A stretch of DNA of 64,000 nt, from the NCBI GenBank assembly GCA_013359125.1, contig JABWCR010000009.1, positions 1 to 64,000 on the forward strand, written 5' to 3'. Positions 26,748 through 35,600 of this stretch are shown here, in pieces. How positions within the stretch are numbered: position 1 is the stretch's first letter; each line of letters begins with the position of its first letter. This stretch comes from Armatimonadota bacterium. Lineage in GTDB: Bacteria; Armatimonadota; Fimbriimonadia; Fimbriimonadales; GBS-DC. Both the position numbers and the translations under genes were made by a program. A model generated the notes under the pieces. That model saw only the letters and a list, made by a program, of their open reading frames with translations, searched no databases and was not told the DNA's origin.

Positions 26748-27161
26748 ATGAGAAGGGCATTGGGTTTCTTGTGCATCGAATCGTGGGTTATTCTTCTGCT
26801 GTGCGCGGCAGATTTGCTGACGACCCTGGTTTTTCTTCAGAAGGGCATGGCGGAGGAAGGCAACCCGATCATGAAGTTCTATCTAGAGCACAGCGCGCTG
26901 GCCTTTATTGCCGTCAAAGGGGTGCTGGTGATCGGCCCATTGGTGATCATCGAATGGGGTCGTCGTCATCGGCCGATCTCTGTGCGAAAATTGGCACGGG
27001 TGGCGGCGTTTGGATATGCGGGCATCTATTTAGGACTGTTCTTGCAGGTAAACGGGCCGGAGGTGTTCGGCACAACGGCCTCGGTTCCGCCTTATTTTGA
27101 GAATCCCAATTATGCCGGTCCGGTCGATGTCGATCCGGCTTCGATCGACAAGCGCCCTTAG
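26748..27161 (+). CDS. small membrane protein, DUF5658-like
   Basis: A 137-residue protein with about three transmembrane segments. LLLCAADLLTTLVFLQKGMAEEGNPIMKFYL holds the D-LLTT and E-x-NP motifs seen in DUF5658 membrane proteins of unknown function; the quoted piece spans about residues 15-45. Two further hydrophobic helices follow (around 48-65 and 82-100), then a short polar tail. AGAGGTGGGG before the ATG at 26748 supports this start; an upstream TTG at 26694 gives an implausible polar leader. It lies 127 bases after the OPT gene, so may or may not share its transcript. Confidence 0.7.
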   Translation: MRRALGFLCIESWVILLLCAADLLTTLVFLQKGMAEEGNPIMKFYLEHSALAFIAVKGVLVIGPLVIIEWGRRHRPISVRKLARVAAFGYAGIYLGLFLQVNGPEVFGTTASVPPYFENPNYAGPVDVDPASIDKRP

Positions 27162-27187
27162 TTGGGGTATTATTGGGTTTGCAGAGC

Positions 27188-27263
27188 GCGCTCGTAGCTC
27201 AGGGGATAGAGCGCAAGGTTGCGGACCTTGAGGTCGTGGGTTCAAATCCCTCCGAGCGCGCCA
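27188..27263 (+). tRNA. tRNA-Arg (anticodon GCG)
   Basis: A 76-base cloverleaf: acceptor GCGCTCG with CGAGCGC, D-arm GCTC/GAGC, anticodon stem CAAGG/CCTTG around loop TTGCGGA (anticodon GCG, reading CGC and CGU), T-loop TTCAAAT. CCA is encoded at 27261-27263. The T-stem has one T-T mismatch. A TATTAT box lies about 18 bases upstream. Confidence 0.96.
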
Positions 27264-27278
27264 GATTGCCATTGCCCG

Positions 27279-27354
27279 GCCCTCGTAGCTCAGTGGACAG
27301 AGCGCCGCCGTCCTAAGGCGGGCGTCGGGGGTTCGATTCCCTCCGAGGGCGCCA
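27279..27354 (+). tRNA. tRNA-Arg (anticodon CCT)
   Basis: A 76-base cloverleaf: acceptor GCCCTCG with CGAGGGC, anticodon stem CCGCC/GGCGG around loop GTCCTAA (anticodon CCT, reading AGG), T-loop TTCGATT, encoded CCA at 27352-27354. It follows the first arginine tRNA by 15 bases and is probably co-transcribed with it. Confidence 0.96.
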
Positions 27355-27412
27355 GTTCTTCCTCCGCATCAAACGTTGGCGTGCTTCTACGTTTCGAGCC
27401 TACACTTTCGGG

Positions 27413-27418
27413 TAAAAT
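27413..27418 (+). promoter_or_regulatory. probable -10 box of the tRNA-Ser gene
   Basis: TAAAAT lies 12 bases before the mature tRNA-Ser 5' end and 58 bases after tRNA-Arg(CCT), suggesting a separate promoter. No good -35 box was seen. Confidence 0.35.
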
Positions 27419-27430
27419 CTTGCGCCCAGC

Positions 27431-27518
27431 GGAGAGGTCGCATAGTGGTCTAGTGCGCCGCACTCGAAATGCGGTGAGGTGAAAGCCTCCGTGGGTTCGA
27501 ATCCCACCCTCTCCGCCA
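27431..27518 (+). tRNA. tRNA-Ser (anticodon CGA)
   Basis: An 88-base class II tRNA: acceptor GGAGAGG with CCTCTCC, anticodon stem CCGCA/TGCGG around loop CTCGAAA (anticodon CGA, reading UCG), a long variable arm (GAGGTGAAAGCCTC region), T-loop TTCGAAT and encoded CCA at 27516-27518. Confidence 0.96.
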
Positions 27519-27525
27519 CTGTTCT

Positions 27526-27786
27526 CTAATTGGGCTTAACTGGGCGAGCGTTCGGATCGGCGCTCAGCATGATGGTAGCGTTGGGCGATTCGGACAGCGC
27601 GCGCACCAAGCGAAGTTGCAAAAGATGAGGATTCTTCGCCAAGATTCGGGCGGTGTTGGCCAGGCTTCTGAGGGTGGCGGCCTGGGCGCGCAAGCCAACG
27701 CTCGGCAGGGGGTTATTCGTATTCAAAATTGTGCTACATTTTTGCAAAAGGCCGTTCGCGCGCCGCGCATCGCCGCAAAACCCCAC
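27526..27786 (-). pseudogene. truncated SPFH/band-7-like C-terminal remnant
   Basis: A - strand frame ends eight bases after tRNA-Ser. Its last ~58 residues, from LPSVGLRAQAATLRSLANTA through LAKNPHLLQLRLVRALSESP, read like the helical C-terminus of an SPFH (stomatin/slipin) protein, including the typical 'NPxLLQLRLxxAL' pattern. The first ~28 residues look non-coding, and the rest of an SPFH protein is absent upstream, where the LacI promoter begins. I interpret it as the surviving 3' end of a deleted gene beside a tRNA. A genuine short protein is possible but less likely. Confidence 0.4.
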
Positions 27787-27799
27787 ATTCCTGCCAGGC

Positions 27800-27828
27800 T
27801 TGACATTGGGAACAAAACGTGTTATACT
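27800..27828 (+). promoter_or_regulatory. strong sigma-70 promoter of the LacI-GH13-prepilin operon
   Basis: TTGACA (27800-27805, perfect) and TATACT (27823-27828, 5/6) with a 17-base spacer. Predicted start of transcription is near 27835, 20 bases before the regulator ATG. This is the best match to a sigma-70 consensus in the window. Confidence 0.8.
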
Positions 27829-27835
27829 CTCGGTC

Positions 27836-27849
27836 AGAATACGTATTCT
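27836..27849. promoter_or_regulatory. 14-bp palindromic operator for the LacI-family regulator
   Basis: AGAATACGTATTCT is a perfect palindrome with the central CG typical of LacI/GalR-family operators. It lies at about +1 to +15 of the promoter, six bases before the regulator start, where a bound dimer would block initiation. Self-regulation of the operon is therefore likely. Confidence 0.75.
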
Positions 27850-27854
27850 AAATC

Positions 27855-28859
27855 ATGGCCGAATTGAACCAATTGACCATCGCCAAAATGGCCAAAGTCT
27901 CGCAGGCAACCGTCTCGCGAGTGCTCAACAACGACCCGCAGGTCAATCCCGAACTGCGCGCACGGGTGCTCGTCGCCATCGAGACCGTCAACTATGTGCC
28001 CAACGCCCGGGCGCAGTCGTTGCGATCCCAGCGAAGCCAGTTGATCGGCCTCGTCATGCATCGCGCGCCCAGAGAACTGGCCGCCGATCCCTTCTTTAGC
28101 GCGCTTGCCGCCGCTATATTGGAGCACGGGGGCGCTCGGGGACACCATCTTTGCGTGGACGCCAGCCGAGAGCTGCAATCGCGCCGTGCTATCTACGACG
28201 AATTGCTGCGGACCCGACGAGTGGACGGTCTGATACTGGTGGAGCCGGAGACCGAGGACGACCGGATCGCCCAGTTGAACGCGCAAGGCTTCCCTTTTGT
28301 GCTGATCGGAAGCTACGACCGCGATCCTTCCGTGCTTTCGGTGGACAACGACAATGCGGGCGCGGCCAAGATGGCCACCGACTATCTGATCTCGAACAAA
28401 CGCCACCGCATCGCTTATATCGGCGGCCCGCGCGACGTGAACGTTACGGCCGACCGATTGCACGGCTATCAACAGGGGCTGGCGGCGCGCGGCATCGATT
28501 TTGATCCCCAACTAGTGGCCTACACCGACTTTACCGAGGAGAGCGGGCATCGCGCCATGCTGGAACTCTTGGAAGCCAGACCGACCGCTGTCCTCGCCCT
28601 CGACGACCTCTTAGCCATGGGAGCATTGCGCGCAATTAAGGAGCGGGGCCTAAAGTGCCCCGAAGACGTGGCCGTGATCGGCTTTAACGATTCGGCGATC
28701 TGCCAATTTACCGATCCGCCCTTGACCTCTGTCGCAGTGGACATCAACGAGCTGGCTCGCCAAGCGATCGAGATGCTGACCGATGCCATTGAAGAGCGAC
28801 CCGTTTTGCCAACACGACGCATCGTGCCCGCTCGATTGATCCGGCGCGCCTCCGCCTAA
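27855..28859 (+). CDS. LacI/GalR-family transcriptional regulator
   Basis: A 334-residue repressor. The N-terminal helix-turn-helix LTIAKMAKVSQATVSRVLNN and hinge NYVPNARAQSLRSQRS are classic, followed by a periplasmic-binding-protein-like sugar-sensing domain (IGLVMHR, then VDGLILVEPE and GYQQGLAARGI). It probably senses a malto-oligosaccharide or similar sugar, because the next gene, one base after its stop, encodes a GH13 enzyme. The leader is only about 20 bases, contains the operator and lacks a Shine-Dalgarno sequence. Ligand identity is inference from context. Confidence 0.93.
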   Translation: MAELNQLTIAKMAKVSQATVSRVLNNDPQVNPELRARVLVAIETVNYVPNARAQSLRSQRSQLIGLVMHRAPRELAADPFFSALAAAILEHGGARGHHLCVDASRELQSRRAIYDELLRTRRVDGLILVEPETEDDRIAQLNAQGFPFVLIGSYDRDPSVLSVDNDNAGAAKMATDYLISNKRHRIAYIGGPRDVNVTADRLHGYQQGLAARGIDFDPQLVAYTDFTEESGHRAMLELLEARPTAVLALDDLLAMGALRAIKERGLKCPEDVAVIGFNDSAICQFTDPPLTSVAVDINELARQAIEMLTDAIEERPVLPTRRIVPARLIRRASA

Positions 28860-28860
28860 G

Positions 28861-30903
28861 ATGCTTTCAATCATTCTCGGCCTGACGCTGATTCTGCAAG
28901 GCGGCCACCGATTTGAGTTCGTCGCGCCAGCCAGCGCGAAGGAAGTTTTCGTCGCGGGCACGTTTAACAACTGGGAATTTCGCAAGAACCCCATGGCTCG
29001 TACGGAGGGTCGCGCTTGGACAGCGACGATAGCGCTGCCGACCGGCGCTTATCAATACAAGTTTGTGGTGGACGGCGATCAGTGGCACACCGACCCCAAA
29101 GCGCCTGAGATCGACGACGGGTTTGGCAACAAGAATTCGCTGCTGTGGATCGATCCTGGCGGCGCTCCGGCCAGCGCAAAGAGGGGCGACGGGCACATCA
29201 CCCGCGCGGGGCTCCTGCACGACCCGGCGCTCTTTAAGTACGTCGCTTCGGACGGAAAAAGCGCGGACGTTGCGGCGCGCGCTCGCAAGGGCGATGTGGA
29301 GAGCGTCTCTTTTTCGATTGCTACGGGCGACAAGACGACGCTGATCAAGGCCGATCTGGCATCCGAGGACAGCATTTTCGAGTATTATCGAGCGCGATTG
29401 CCTCAAGGCCGATCGACTTACAAGATCGTTTTCAAAGACGGCGCGGTTGCGCAAGAGATCGGCCCGTACGACTTCGATCCGGCAAAAGCCAAGCGGATTG
29501 TTGTGCCCGATTGGGTTCAAGACGCTGTCTTCTATCAGATTATGCCGGAGCGGTTTGTCAACGGCGACCCGTCGAACGACGGTAAGAACCGCTCGCCGAT
29601 CGACTTTACCGGCCGCACCGACGAGTTCTTGGGCGGCGACTTTCAAGGCGTTACAGAGCGTTTAGGCTATTTAAGCGACTTAGGCGTTACAACGCTCTAC
29701 TTTACGCCTATTTTTCAATCGGTAACGCATCATAAGTACGACACGGACGATTACCGACGGATCGATCGGCAGTTGGGCGGGGAGGAGGCGTTCCGTCGCT
29801 TCCTACAGCAGGCTAAGTCGCGCAAGATGCGCGTGGTATTGGACGGCGTGTTCAACCATGTCGGCATCGAGTTCTCTGCCTTCAAAGATCTGCTGGCCAA
29901 ACAGCACGATTCGGCCTACAAGGATTGGTTTCACGTCAAGCAATGGCCGGTGGCGGTCAAGAATCCGCCCAATTACGAAGGCTGGTGGGGCATTGAGTAT
30001 ATGCCCAAGCTCAATTTGGCCAATAAGGCGGCCCAAGAGCATCTGTTCGATGCGATTTTGCATTGGACCAAGAGCGCCGGGCTGAGCGGATGGCGGTTAG
30101 ACGTGGCGAACGAAGTGCCCGACCACTTTTGGATCGAGTTCCGCAAGCGCGTCAAGGCTGTCAACCGCGACGCCGTGATTATTGGCGAGATTTGGAACGA
30201 CGCCAGCCATTGGCTGCAGGGCGACATGTTCGATTCGGTGATGAACTATCCTTGGCGGGGCGCGGTGCTGGATTTTGTGGCGCATCGCCGCATCGGCCCG
30301 GCGCAGTTCGACCAGCGAATCAAGTGGAGCCTGACCAACTATCCGAAGCCGGTCGTTTATGCGATGTACAACATGCTGGGCAGCCACGACACGCCGCGAT
30401 TTATGACCGAGTGCGGCGGGGATTTTCGCAAGGCGGCGCTGGGGCATTTGATCCAGATGACCTCGCCCGGCGCGCCTGCGCTTTACTATGGCGATGAGAT
30501 CGGCATGACGGGCGGCGCCACGCCGGACAATCGAAAACTGTTGGAACTAAACCCCAACGCCCAACAGAAGCGGCTCTTCGAACAGGTGAAGGGCATGATC
30601 GCTATTAGGAAGTCGTCGATCGCGCTGCGGCGCGGCGATTGGCGAACGGTTTATACGGACGATTCCGCGATCGCTTATGTTCGGGAACATGGCAACGAGA
30701 CCGCTTTGGTCGTCGTCAACAACGGCGACAAGCCGACGAAAGTGGCGCTGCCCGAGCCTTTCGGAAGTTCCAAAGGCCGGTTCGCGCTTGACCCGGCAAC
30801 TAAGATCGAGCGCGCGGGCGGCGCAACTATCATTGAGCTGCCGGAACTGAGCGGCGGCGTCTGGCTGTTCCAAAAAGCGTCGCCGAACCCAAGGAGACAC
30901 TGA
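28861..30903 (+). CDS. GH13 alpha-glucan hydrolase (neopullulanase/cyclomaltodextrinase-like) with N-terminal CBM48-type domain
   Basis: A 680-residue protein. Residues 1-13 are a short hydrophobic start that may be a weak signal peptide. Residues about 16-97 form a glycogen-binding (CBM48/AMPK-beta-like) domain with [12 protein letters not shown] and [13 protein letters not shown] linker/N domain follows, then the GH13 barrel from about 215: [22 protein letters not shown], the nucleophile Asp414 in GWRLDVANE, the acid Glu443 in IIGEIWND and Asp510 in GSHDTPR. The EIWND and MPERF motifs are those of neopullulanase/maltogenic-amylase types acting on cyclodextrins, pullulan and maltodextrins. 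No ribosome site is visible; translation is probably coupled to the LacI gene, whose stop is one base away. The stop overlaps the next start (TGATG). Confidence 0.92.
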   Translation: MLSIILGLTLILQGGHRFEFVAPASAKEVFVAGTFNNWEFRKNPMARTEGRAWTATIALPTGAYQYKFVVDGDQWHTDPKAPEIDDGFGNKNSLLWIDPGGAPASAKRGDGHITRAGLLHDPALFKYVASDGKSADVAARARKGDVESVSFSIATGDKTTLIKADLASEDSIFEYYRARLPQGRSTYKIVFKDGAVAQEIGPYDFDPAKAKRIVVPDWVQDAVFYQIMPERFVNGDPSNDGKNRSPIDFTGRTDEFLGGDFQGVTERLGYLSDLGVTTLYFTPIFQSVTHHKYDTDDYRRIDRQLGGEEAFRRFLQQAKSRKMRVVLDGVFNHVGIEFSAFKDLLAKQHDSAYKDWFHVKQWPVAVKNPPNYEGWWGIEYMPKLNLANKAAQEHLFDAILHWTKSAGLSGWRLDVANEVPDHFWIEFRKRVKAVNRDAVIIGEIWNDASHWLQGDMFDSVMNYPWRGAVLDFVAHRRIGPAQFDQRIKWSLTNYPKPVVYAMYNMLGSHDTPRFMTECGGDFRKAALGHLIQMTSPGAPALYYGDEIGMTGGATPDNRKLLELNPNAQQKRLFEQVKGMIAIRKSSIALRRGDWRTVYTDDSAIAYVREHGNETALVVVNNGDKPTKVALPEPFGSSKGRFALDPATKIERAGGATIIELPELSGGVWLFQKASPNPRRH

Positions 30904-31685
30904 TGAAGCGAAAAGGCTTTACCCTCATCGAGCTGTTAGTCGTGATTGCGATTATCGCGATCCTGGCGGCGATACTCTTTCCCGTTTTTGCCCAGGCGAG
31001 AGAGAAGGCGCGACAGACCCAATGCGTCAGCAACTTGCGTCAGTTGGGCACGTCGCTTGCGATGTACGCCAGCGATTACGAGAGCCTGCTTCCGGTTTAC
31101 GTTTGGCCAGAAAGCTACATCATTGGGGCGCGGCTGATGCCGTATATCAAGAACTACGGTATTTTTAAGTGCCCGACCTCGCCTTACGATCAGGGTTCTA
31201 TGCAGTATGCGCAGCGGGACAACGGCGCTGCGGACTATCTGACCCCGCCTGAGGACGGTTGCATCGGTCTTGGCACATCGCGGGTTGGTCGAGACGGCTA
31301 CTATCGCGACATCTATCCGCCCATGGATTACCGCAATAACGAGCGGCTGTGGGCCTATCTGCAGACCGATCGTCATGCGCCCTGTCCGGGTCGAGCGCAG
31401 AGCGCCCAGCCGGGATTCTCTATCGACGCGGGCAAGATCACCGATCCGGGCAAAGCGATCGCGTTTATCGACTTTCCCAACGCGTTTTTCGAGTGGCCAT
31501 ACGCTCGATTTTGGGGTTTAACCTTTCGGGGTCGGCACAACGAGGGTTCGGTTACGGTGCACGTGGACGGCCATGCTAAGTGGTATCGCTTCCAAGCGCT
31601 CTATCCGCGCAGCGTGCAGTGGAGCGGGCAACTGGTCGAATGGTATCTGTGGGGCACGACCGATGGTGCCGCGAGCGTGCAGTAA
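30903..31685 (+). CDS. type IV prepilin-like protein with H-X9-DG C-terminus
   Basis: A 260-residue protein. MKRKG is a leader cut before [18 protein letters not shown], a class III (prepilin peptidase) signal with Glu at +5. The remaining ectodomain begins [16 protein letters not shown] and ends with [17 protein letters not shown], i.e. the H-X9-DG motif of pseudopilin-like proteins that are hugely expanded in Planctomycetes and Armatimonadota. AAGGAG eight bases upstream supports the start, which overlaps the GH13 stop by one base. It is thus in a sugar-controlled operon with an amylase; it might help secrete or display the enzyme, but many such proteins have no known role. Convergent with the next gene, two bases apart. 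Confidence 0.9.
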   Translation: MKRKGFTLIELLVVIAIIAILAAILFPVFAQAREKARQTQCVSNLRQLGTSLAMYASDYESLLPVYVWPESYIIGARLMPYIKNYGIFKCPTSPYDQGSMQYAQRDNGAADYLTPPEDGCIGLGTSRVGRDGYYRDIYPPMDYRNNERLWAYLQTDRHAPCPGRAQSAQPGFSIDAGKITDPGKAIAFIDFPNAFFEWPYARFWGLTFRGRHNEGSVTVHVDGHAKWYRFQALYPRSVQWSGQLVEWYLWGTTDGAASVQ

Positions 31686-31687
31686 GG

Positions 31688-32533
31688 CTACTTGCGTCCC
31701 AGTTTGTCGACCAGCCAATCGATCGCCTTCTTGTTGTCGGTCTCTCCCAAGATATGGGCGGCATCGGCCCAGACGATCTCCTTGGGCTCCTTGGCGGCCT
31801 CGTGCAGCCGTTTGGCCGCCGCTTCGTTCACCACATTGTCGTTCTTGCCGTTGATGAAGAGGACCGGGCGGGGCGAAATGCGTCCGACATAGTTAGCCGG
31901 GCTGACGAACTGAGCGCGGGCGCGCAGTTCCTCTGGCAAGGTCGCGATCATACTTTGAACCACATCGCCGCCCACGCACAAGACGCTGGCCTTGACTCTA
32001 TCGTCTACTCCGGCTAGGATCGCGCCCATCATGGCGCCCATGCTGTAGCCCAATAGGCCGATACGGTCGTTGTCCACATCCTTGCGCGACTTGAGGTATT
32101 CCAGCGCCTGTCGATAGTCCAGTACGCCGCCCTGAATCATGTCGCCCATCGCCGCAACGCCCAAAGCTCGCGAGCCGCTCTGCCGTTCGCCATGGTTGGG
32201 CGCATCGAGAGCCAGGACCGCAAAGCCGGAGCGCACCAGACGACGTCCGTACATGTTGATCATCATCTCTTTGCGGCTGGTAAGGCCGTGCAGGAGCAGC
32301 ACGCAGGGATATTTGAGGTCGCCTTTTGGCCTCAGGAAGAGGCCGGCAACCTTCTCGCCCTTTGCATTGGTGAATGCTATGTGCTGATGAAAGGCCTCTG
32401 AATCGTCCTTATCGCTGACTTCGACTTTCAGGTCGGTCTTCGGATCGTACTGGTAGGCGTTCTTGAGGTCGTCCCACTTTGGCTGCGCCCAGCCGATAGC
32501 GATGATCGCAACGAGGGCAAAGAGAGTTTTCAT
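31688..32533 (-). CDS. exported dienelactone-hydrolase/acetyl-xylan-esterase-like hydrolase
   Basis: A 281-residue alpha/beta-hydrolase. The start at 32533 exposes a signal peptide (MKTLFALVAIIAIGWAQ); an upstream extension would run through a hairpin and is rejected. Motifs: LLLHGLTSRKEMM (oxyanion HG), LDAPNHGERQ, nucleophile elbow GYSMGA, acid in LFINGKNDNVV, and catalytic His in ADAAHILGE. The combination fits the prolyl-oligopeptidase/dienelactone hydrolase group, which includes acetyl-xylan and feruloyl esterases. It lies between a glucan-degrading operon and a secreted giant protein, consistent with polysaccharide use, but the substrate is not shown. Confidence 0.8.
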   Translation of the reverse strand: MKTLFALVAIIAIGWAQPKWDDLKNAYQYDPKTDLKVEVSDKDDSEAFHQHIAFTNAKGEKVAGLFLRPKGDLKYPCVLLLHGLTSRKEMMINMYGRRLVRSGFAVLALDAPNHGERQSGSRALGVAAMGDMIQGGVLDYRQALEYLKSRKDVDNDRIGLLGYSMGAMMGAILAGVDDRVKASVLCVGGDVVQSMIATLPEELRARAQFVSPANYVGRISPRPVLFINGKNDNVVNEAAAKRLHEAAKEPKEIVWADAAHILGETDNKKAIDWLVDKLGRK

Positions 32534-32577
32534 GGTTGGTACTTCTGAAGAACAGTCTGATTTCCTGCTTGAAGGGT

Positions 32578-32611
32578 TTGAGGCGCGAGAGAAGTTTCTC
32601 TCGCGCCTCAA
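32578..32611 (-). terminator. strong 16-bp hairpin after the giant Ig-repeat gene
   Basis: TTGAGGCGCGAGAGAA and its exact reverse complement are separated by two bases, a very stable GC-rich stem. It lies ten bases past the stop of the gene at 32622 and 44 bases before the next start. There is no T-run on the - strand, so it may act as a processing or attenuation hairpin, or as a Rho-assisted end, rather than a classical intrinsic terminator. Confidence 0.6.
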
Positions 32612-32621
32612 GGTTACTGCT

Positions 32622-35600
32622 TTACGACGGGTCGCTGACTAAGCCAAAGTTCGTCAGAACCACGGCCAAGTCGCTGTCGTCTACCACGCCGTCGCCATTC
32701 ACGTCGCCGATTGCGACCGCCAAACCAAAGTTGGCCAACACTGTCGCAAGATCTGCGTCGTCAATGATGCCGTTGCCGTTGACGTCGCCATTGATCAGGC
32801 TGAAGTTAGTCGTTACGGTGCTTGCCAGATTGGCCACGTTTTGCCGCTGTCGCAGCCACGTGCCGCTCTGGATCACCGCGCTGATCGTTGCGTTGGCGCC
32901 GGCCAGGTCGGTCTCGGTCGAGTACGTTCCGTTTGCGCCCAGCACGACGTTGATGACCTGAGAGCCCCCGCCTTGGCGGACCGTCAGCACTGCCGTCAGA
33001 CCAGCCTCGTTCAGCGAGTAGTCTTGGCAATCGACGGTACCGACCAGTCTCACGCGAAGCACGTTCAGCGTTCCGTTGCCGTTGCTGGGATTGTACATGG
33101 CGTCTCCAGCGAACTGAACGTTGATCGTATGAGCGCCCAGAGCAAGGCCCGTCGGAATGACGTAAGACCGAGTTGCCACACCGCTGGCGTTGGTAACCGC
33201 GTTGCCCACGTTGACGCCGCCCACAAAGAACGTTAGCGTCTTGCCCGACAGAACCGCCGTATTGTTGGCGTTCCTGAGCGTTGCCGTAAGGTTCACGGTA
33301 GCGCCGCGACGACCGTTGACGTTGCTAACGGTTACGGTCGTATCGGCGGCCAGCACGCGAAGGTTGGCATTGCCGTTAGAAGCGGCATGCTTGGCCTCGC
33401 CGGCAAACGATGCGACGATCGGATAGTTGCCGACTGCCAGTTCGGGGATGACGTAGCTGACCGTTGCCTCGCCTGTGCCGTCCGTAACGCCCGATCCGGC
33501 GTTGGCGCCGTTCACAGTGAAGCTCACGGTGCGTCCTGCCAGCGGCGCGTTGTCGGTGGTACGGAGCAAGGTCGCCGTCAACGGCACGGTCGAACCAATC
33601 TGCCCGCCTGTATTGTCCGGCGAGGTGCTGGTCGGCGCTTGCTGGGCTGTCAGCGTGCTGTTGGCGTTGCTCGCATTGTAGTGCGTATCGCCAGCGAACG
33701 CTGCGTTGATCGTGTTGGCGCCCAGCGGGAGCGATTCCGGAATGGTGTACGTTCGAGTCGCTACGCCTGAACCATTCGTTACAGCCGATCCGGCGTTGGC
33801 GCCCGCCACCGTGAAGTTGATCGTCCTGCCGGCCAATGTGGCGTTGTCGGTCGTTCGTCGCAGCGTGGCCGTCAAATTGACCGTCTGGCCATATTGACCG
33901 GCTACGTTATTCGCTGTAACGGACGTGTTCGCCTTGTTGGCGGTCAGCGTCAGACTGCCGGTGTCAGCGTTGTACAGCGCATCGCCCTGGAACTCCAGCG
34001 TGATCGTGTTTGCGCCGACGGTCCATGTGTCCAGAACCTCCTGAACCCACGTGGCGACGCCGCTGGCGTTGGTAACCGCGGTGCCCAACAGCACGCCGCT
34101 GCGCAAGAAACGGATCGTCTTGCCAGAGAGCAAGTCGTTGTCCGAAGTTCGGCGCAATGTGGCCACCAAGTTCACGTCTTGCCCAAACGAGCCGGCCACA
34201 TTGGCGCCCGTCAAACTCGTATTCGACTTGCTGACGGTCAGCGTGTTGGTTCCGGTCGAACCGTTCAAGGACGTTGAGTTGGCCGTCTCGCATCGGATAG
34301 TGCGACTGCCCACTCCCAAGGACTCTGGGATCGTGTAGCTTCGTGTCGCGATGCCGGATGCGTTGGTGGTCGCTGTTCCTGCCGAGACGTTGTTCACAAA
34401 GAACTCGACGGTCATGCCCGATGCTGCGCCTGGCGTATCGATGTTGTTGACCGTGCAGGTGAGCGAGATGGTCTGTCCAATGACGCCCGCCTTTGCATCT
34501 ACGGTCGTGGTGGTACGATCCTTGTAGTTCGTCTCGGCGACGAAAGTGCCCCAGTTGGTCTGGCTGACCGCGTACTGACCGAAGAGCCAAACGGTGCGGT
34601 TGTCGAACGGATCGCGAGCCGCGCCAAAATAGTCGCCCCAGCGATTTCTGCCGAAGGTATCCAGCACTTGGTAGTTAACGGTGCTACTGCGCACGGTGGC
34701 GCTGCCATCGTTGGCCGCCGCGCCGCTTCGCACGCCCACTCGCCGCATCTGGACGTTGGTGCCCGTCCCCGAATAGGCGAACGACAGAATAAAGTCGCCG
34801 TCGGTCGTGTTGGCGCCGCCCGGATAGAAGTAACTGGCCGTGCTCGCGCCCAAGCGAGTGTCGTGGTTGACCGCCGTATTGCCCGAGCTTGGATTGACGA
34901 TCAACAGTCTGACGACGGATTGGATGTTGCCGCCGCCATAATCAAATCGCTCGTTGAACGTCAGATACGAGATGTTGTTGGAGTGCGTGCCGCTGAGCAA
35001 TCGCGTGTCGATCGTGTCCAGCGCCTGCAATCCGGGCTGCGGCGCATTGGGCGGATTGGTATACGACGCGATCGTGTCCACCTCGGCCGCCAGATTGGGC
35101 CCGTTAGCCCATTGATCGGCCCAAGTCGCCCCGGTCGGCCACGTTATTCGACGCGTGGTCAGGCTATTGGTCGCCGCATTGTGCTTGGTGATGTAGCTAT
35201 AGTGGGTGGCTGCCACGCTCCACATCATGGTCGGCATGATGTAGTAATCGAAGGAGCCGTTGCTGCTCATGTTCCAGTAGTCGTAGCGCCCGGCGCCCAA
35301 TCCGTTATAGATCTGATCTTTGTTCAGGATCGTGAAACGGCCCGTGTCCAGGCCTCCGCTAGCAGTCGCAAAGCAGCGAGTCGTAACATAGATTGCGTTG
35401 TCGTCGAAGCCCAACTGAGGATAGTCCGCCCAAGTATTGAGCGAATTGCCGCCCCAGTTGCCCATGTCGAAGTTGTAGATCCACCAGTCGCCGGTGTTCG
35501 CCGTGGGCAGTTCGCCCGCACGGGTAACCGCGATGAGAAGTCTGGTGAACGATGTCGACGCGTTCGTGCGAAGGAACAGCACGATGTATCGTCCTCTCCA

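Noticed and set aside
33060-34500. Repeated ~280-bp DNA blocks that could suggest a repeat element or CRISPR
   Set aside because: They are in-frame coding repeats of the Ig-like domains. There are no short identical repeats with unique spacers anywhere in the window.
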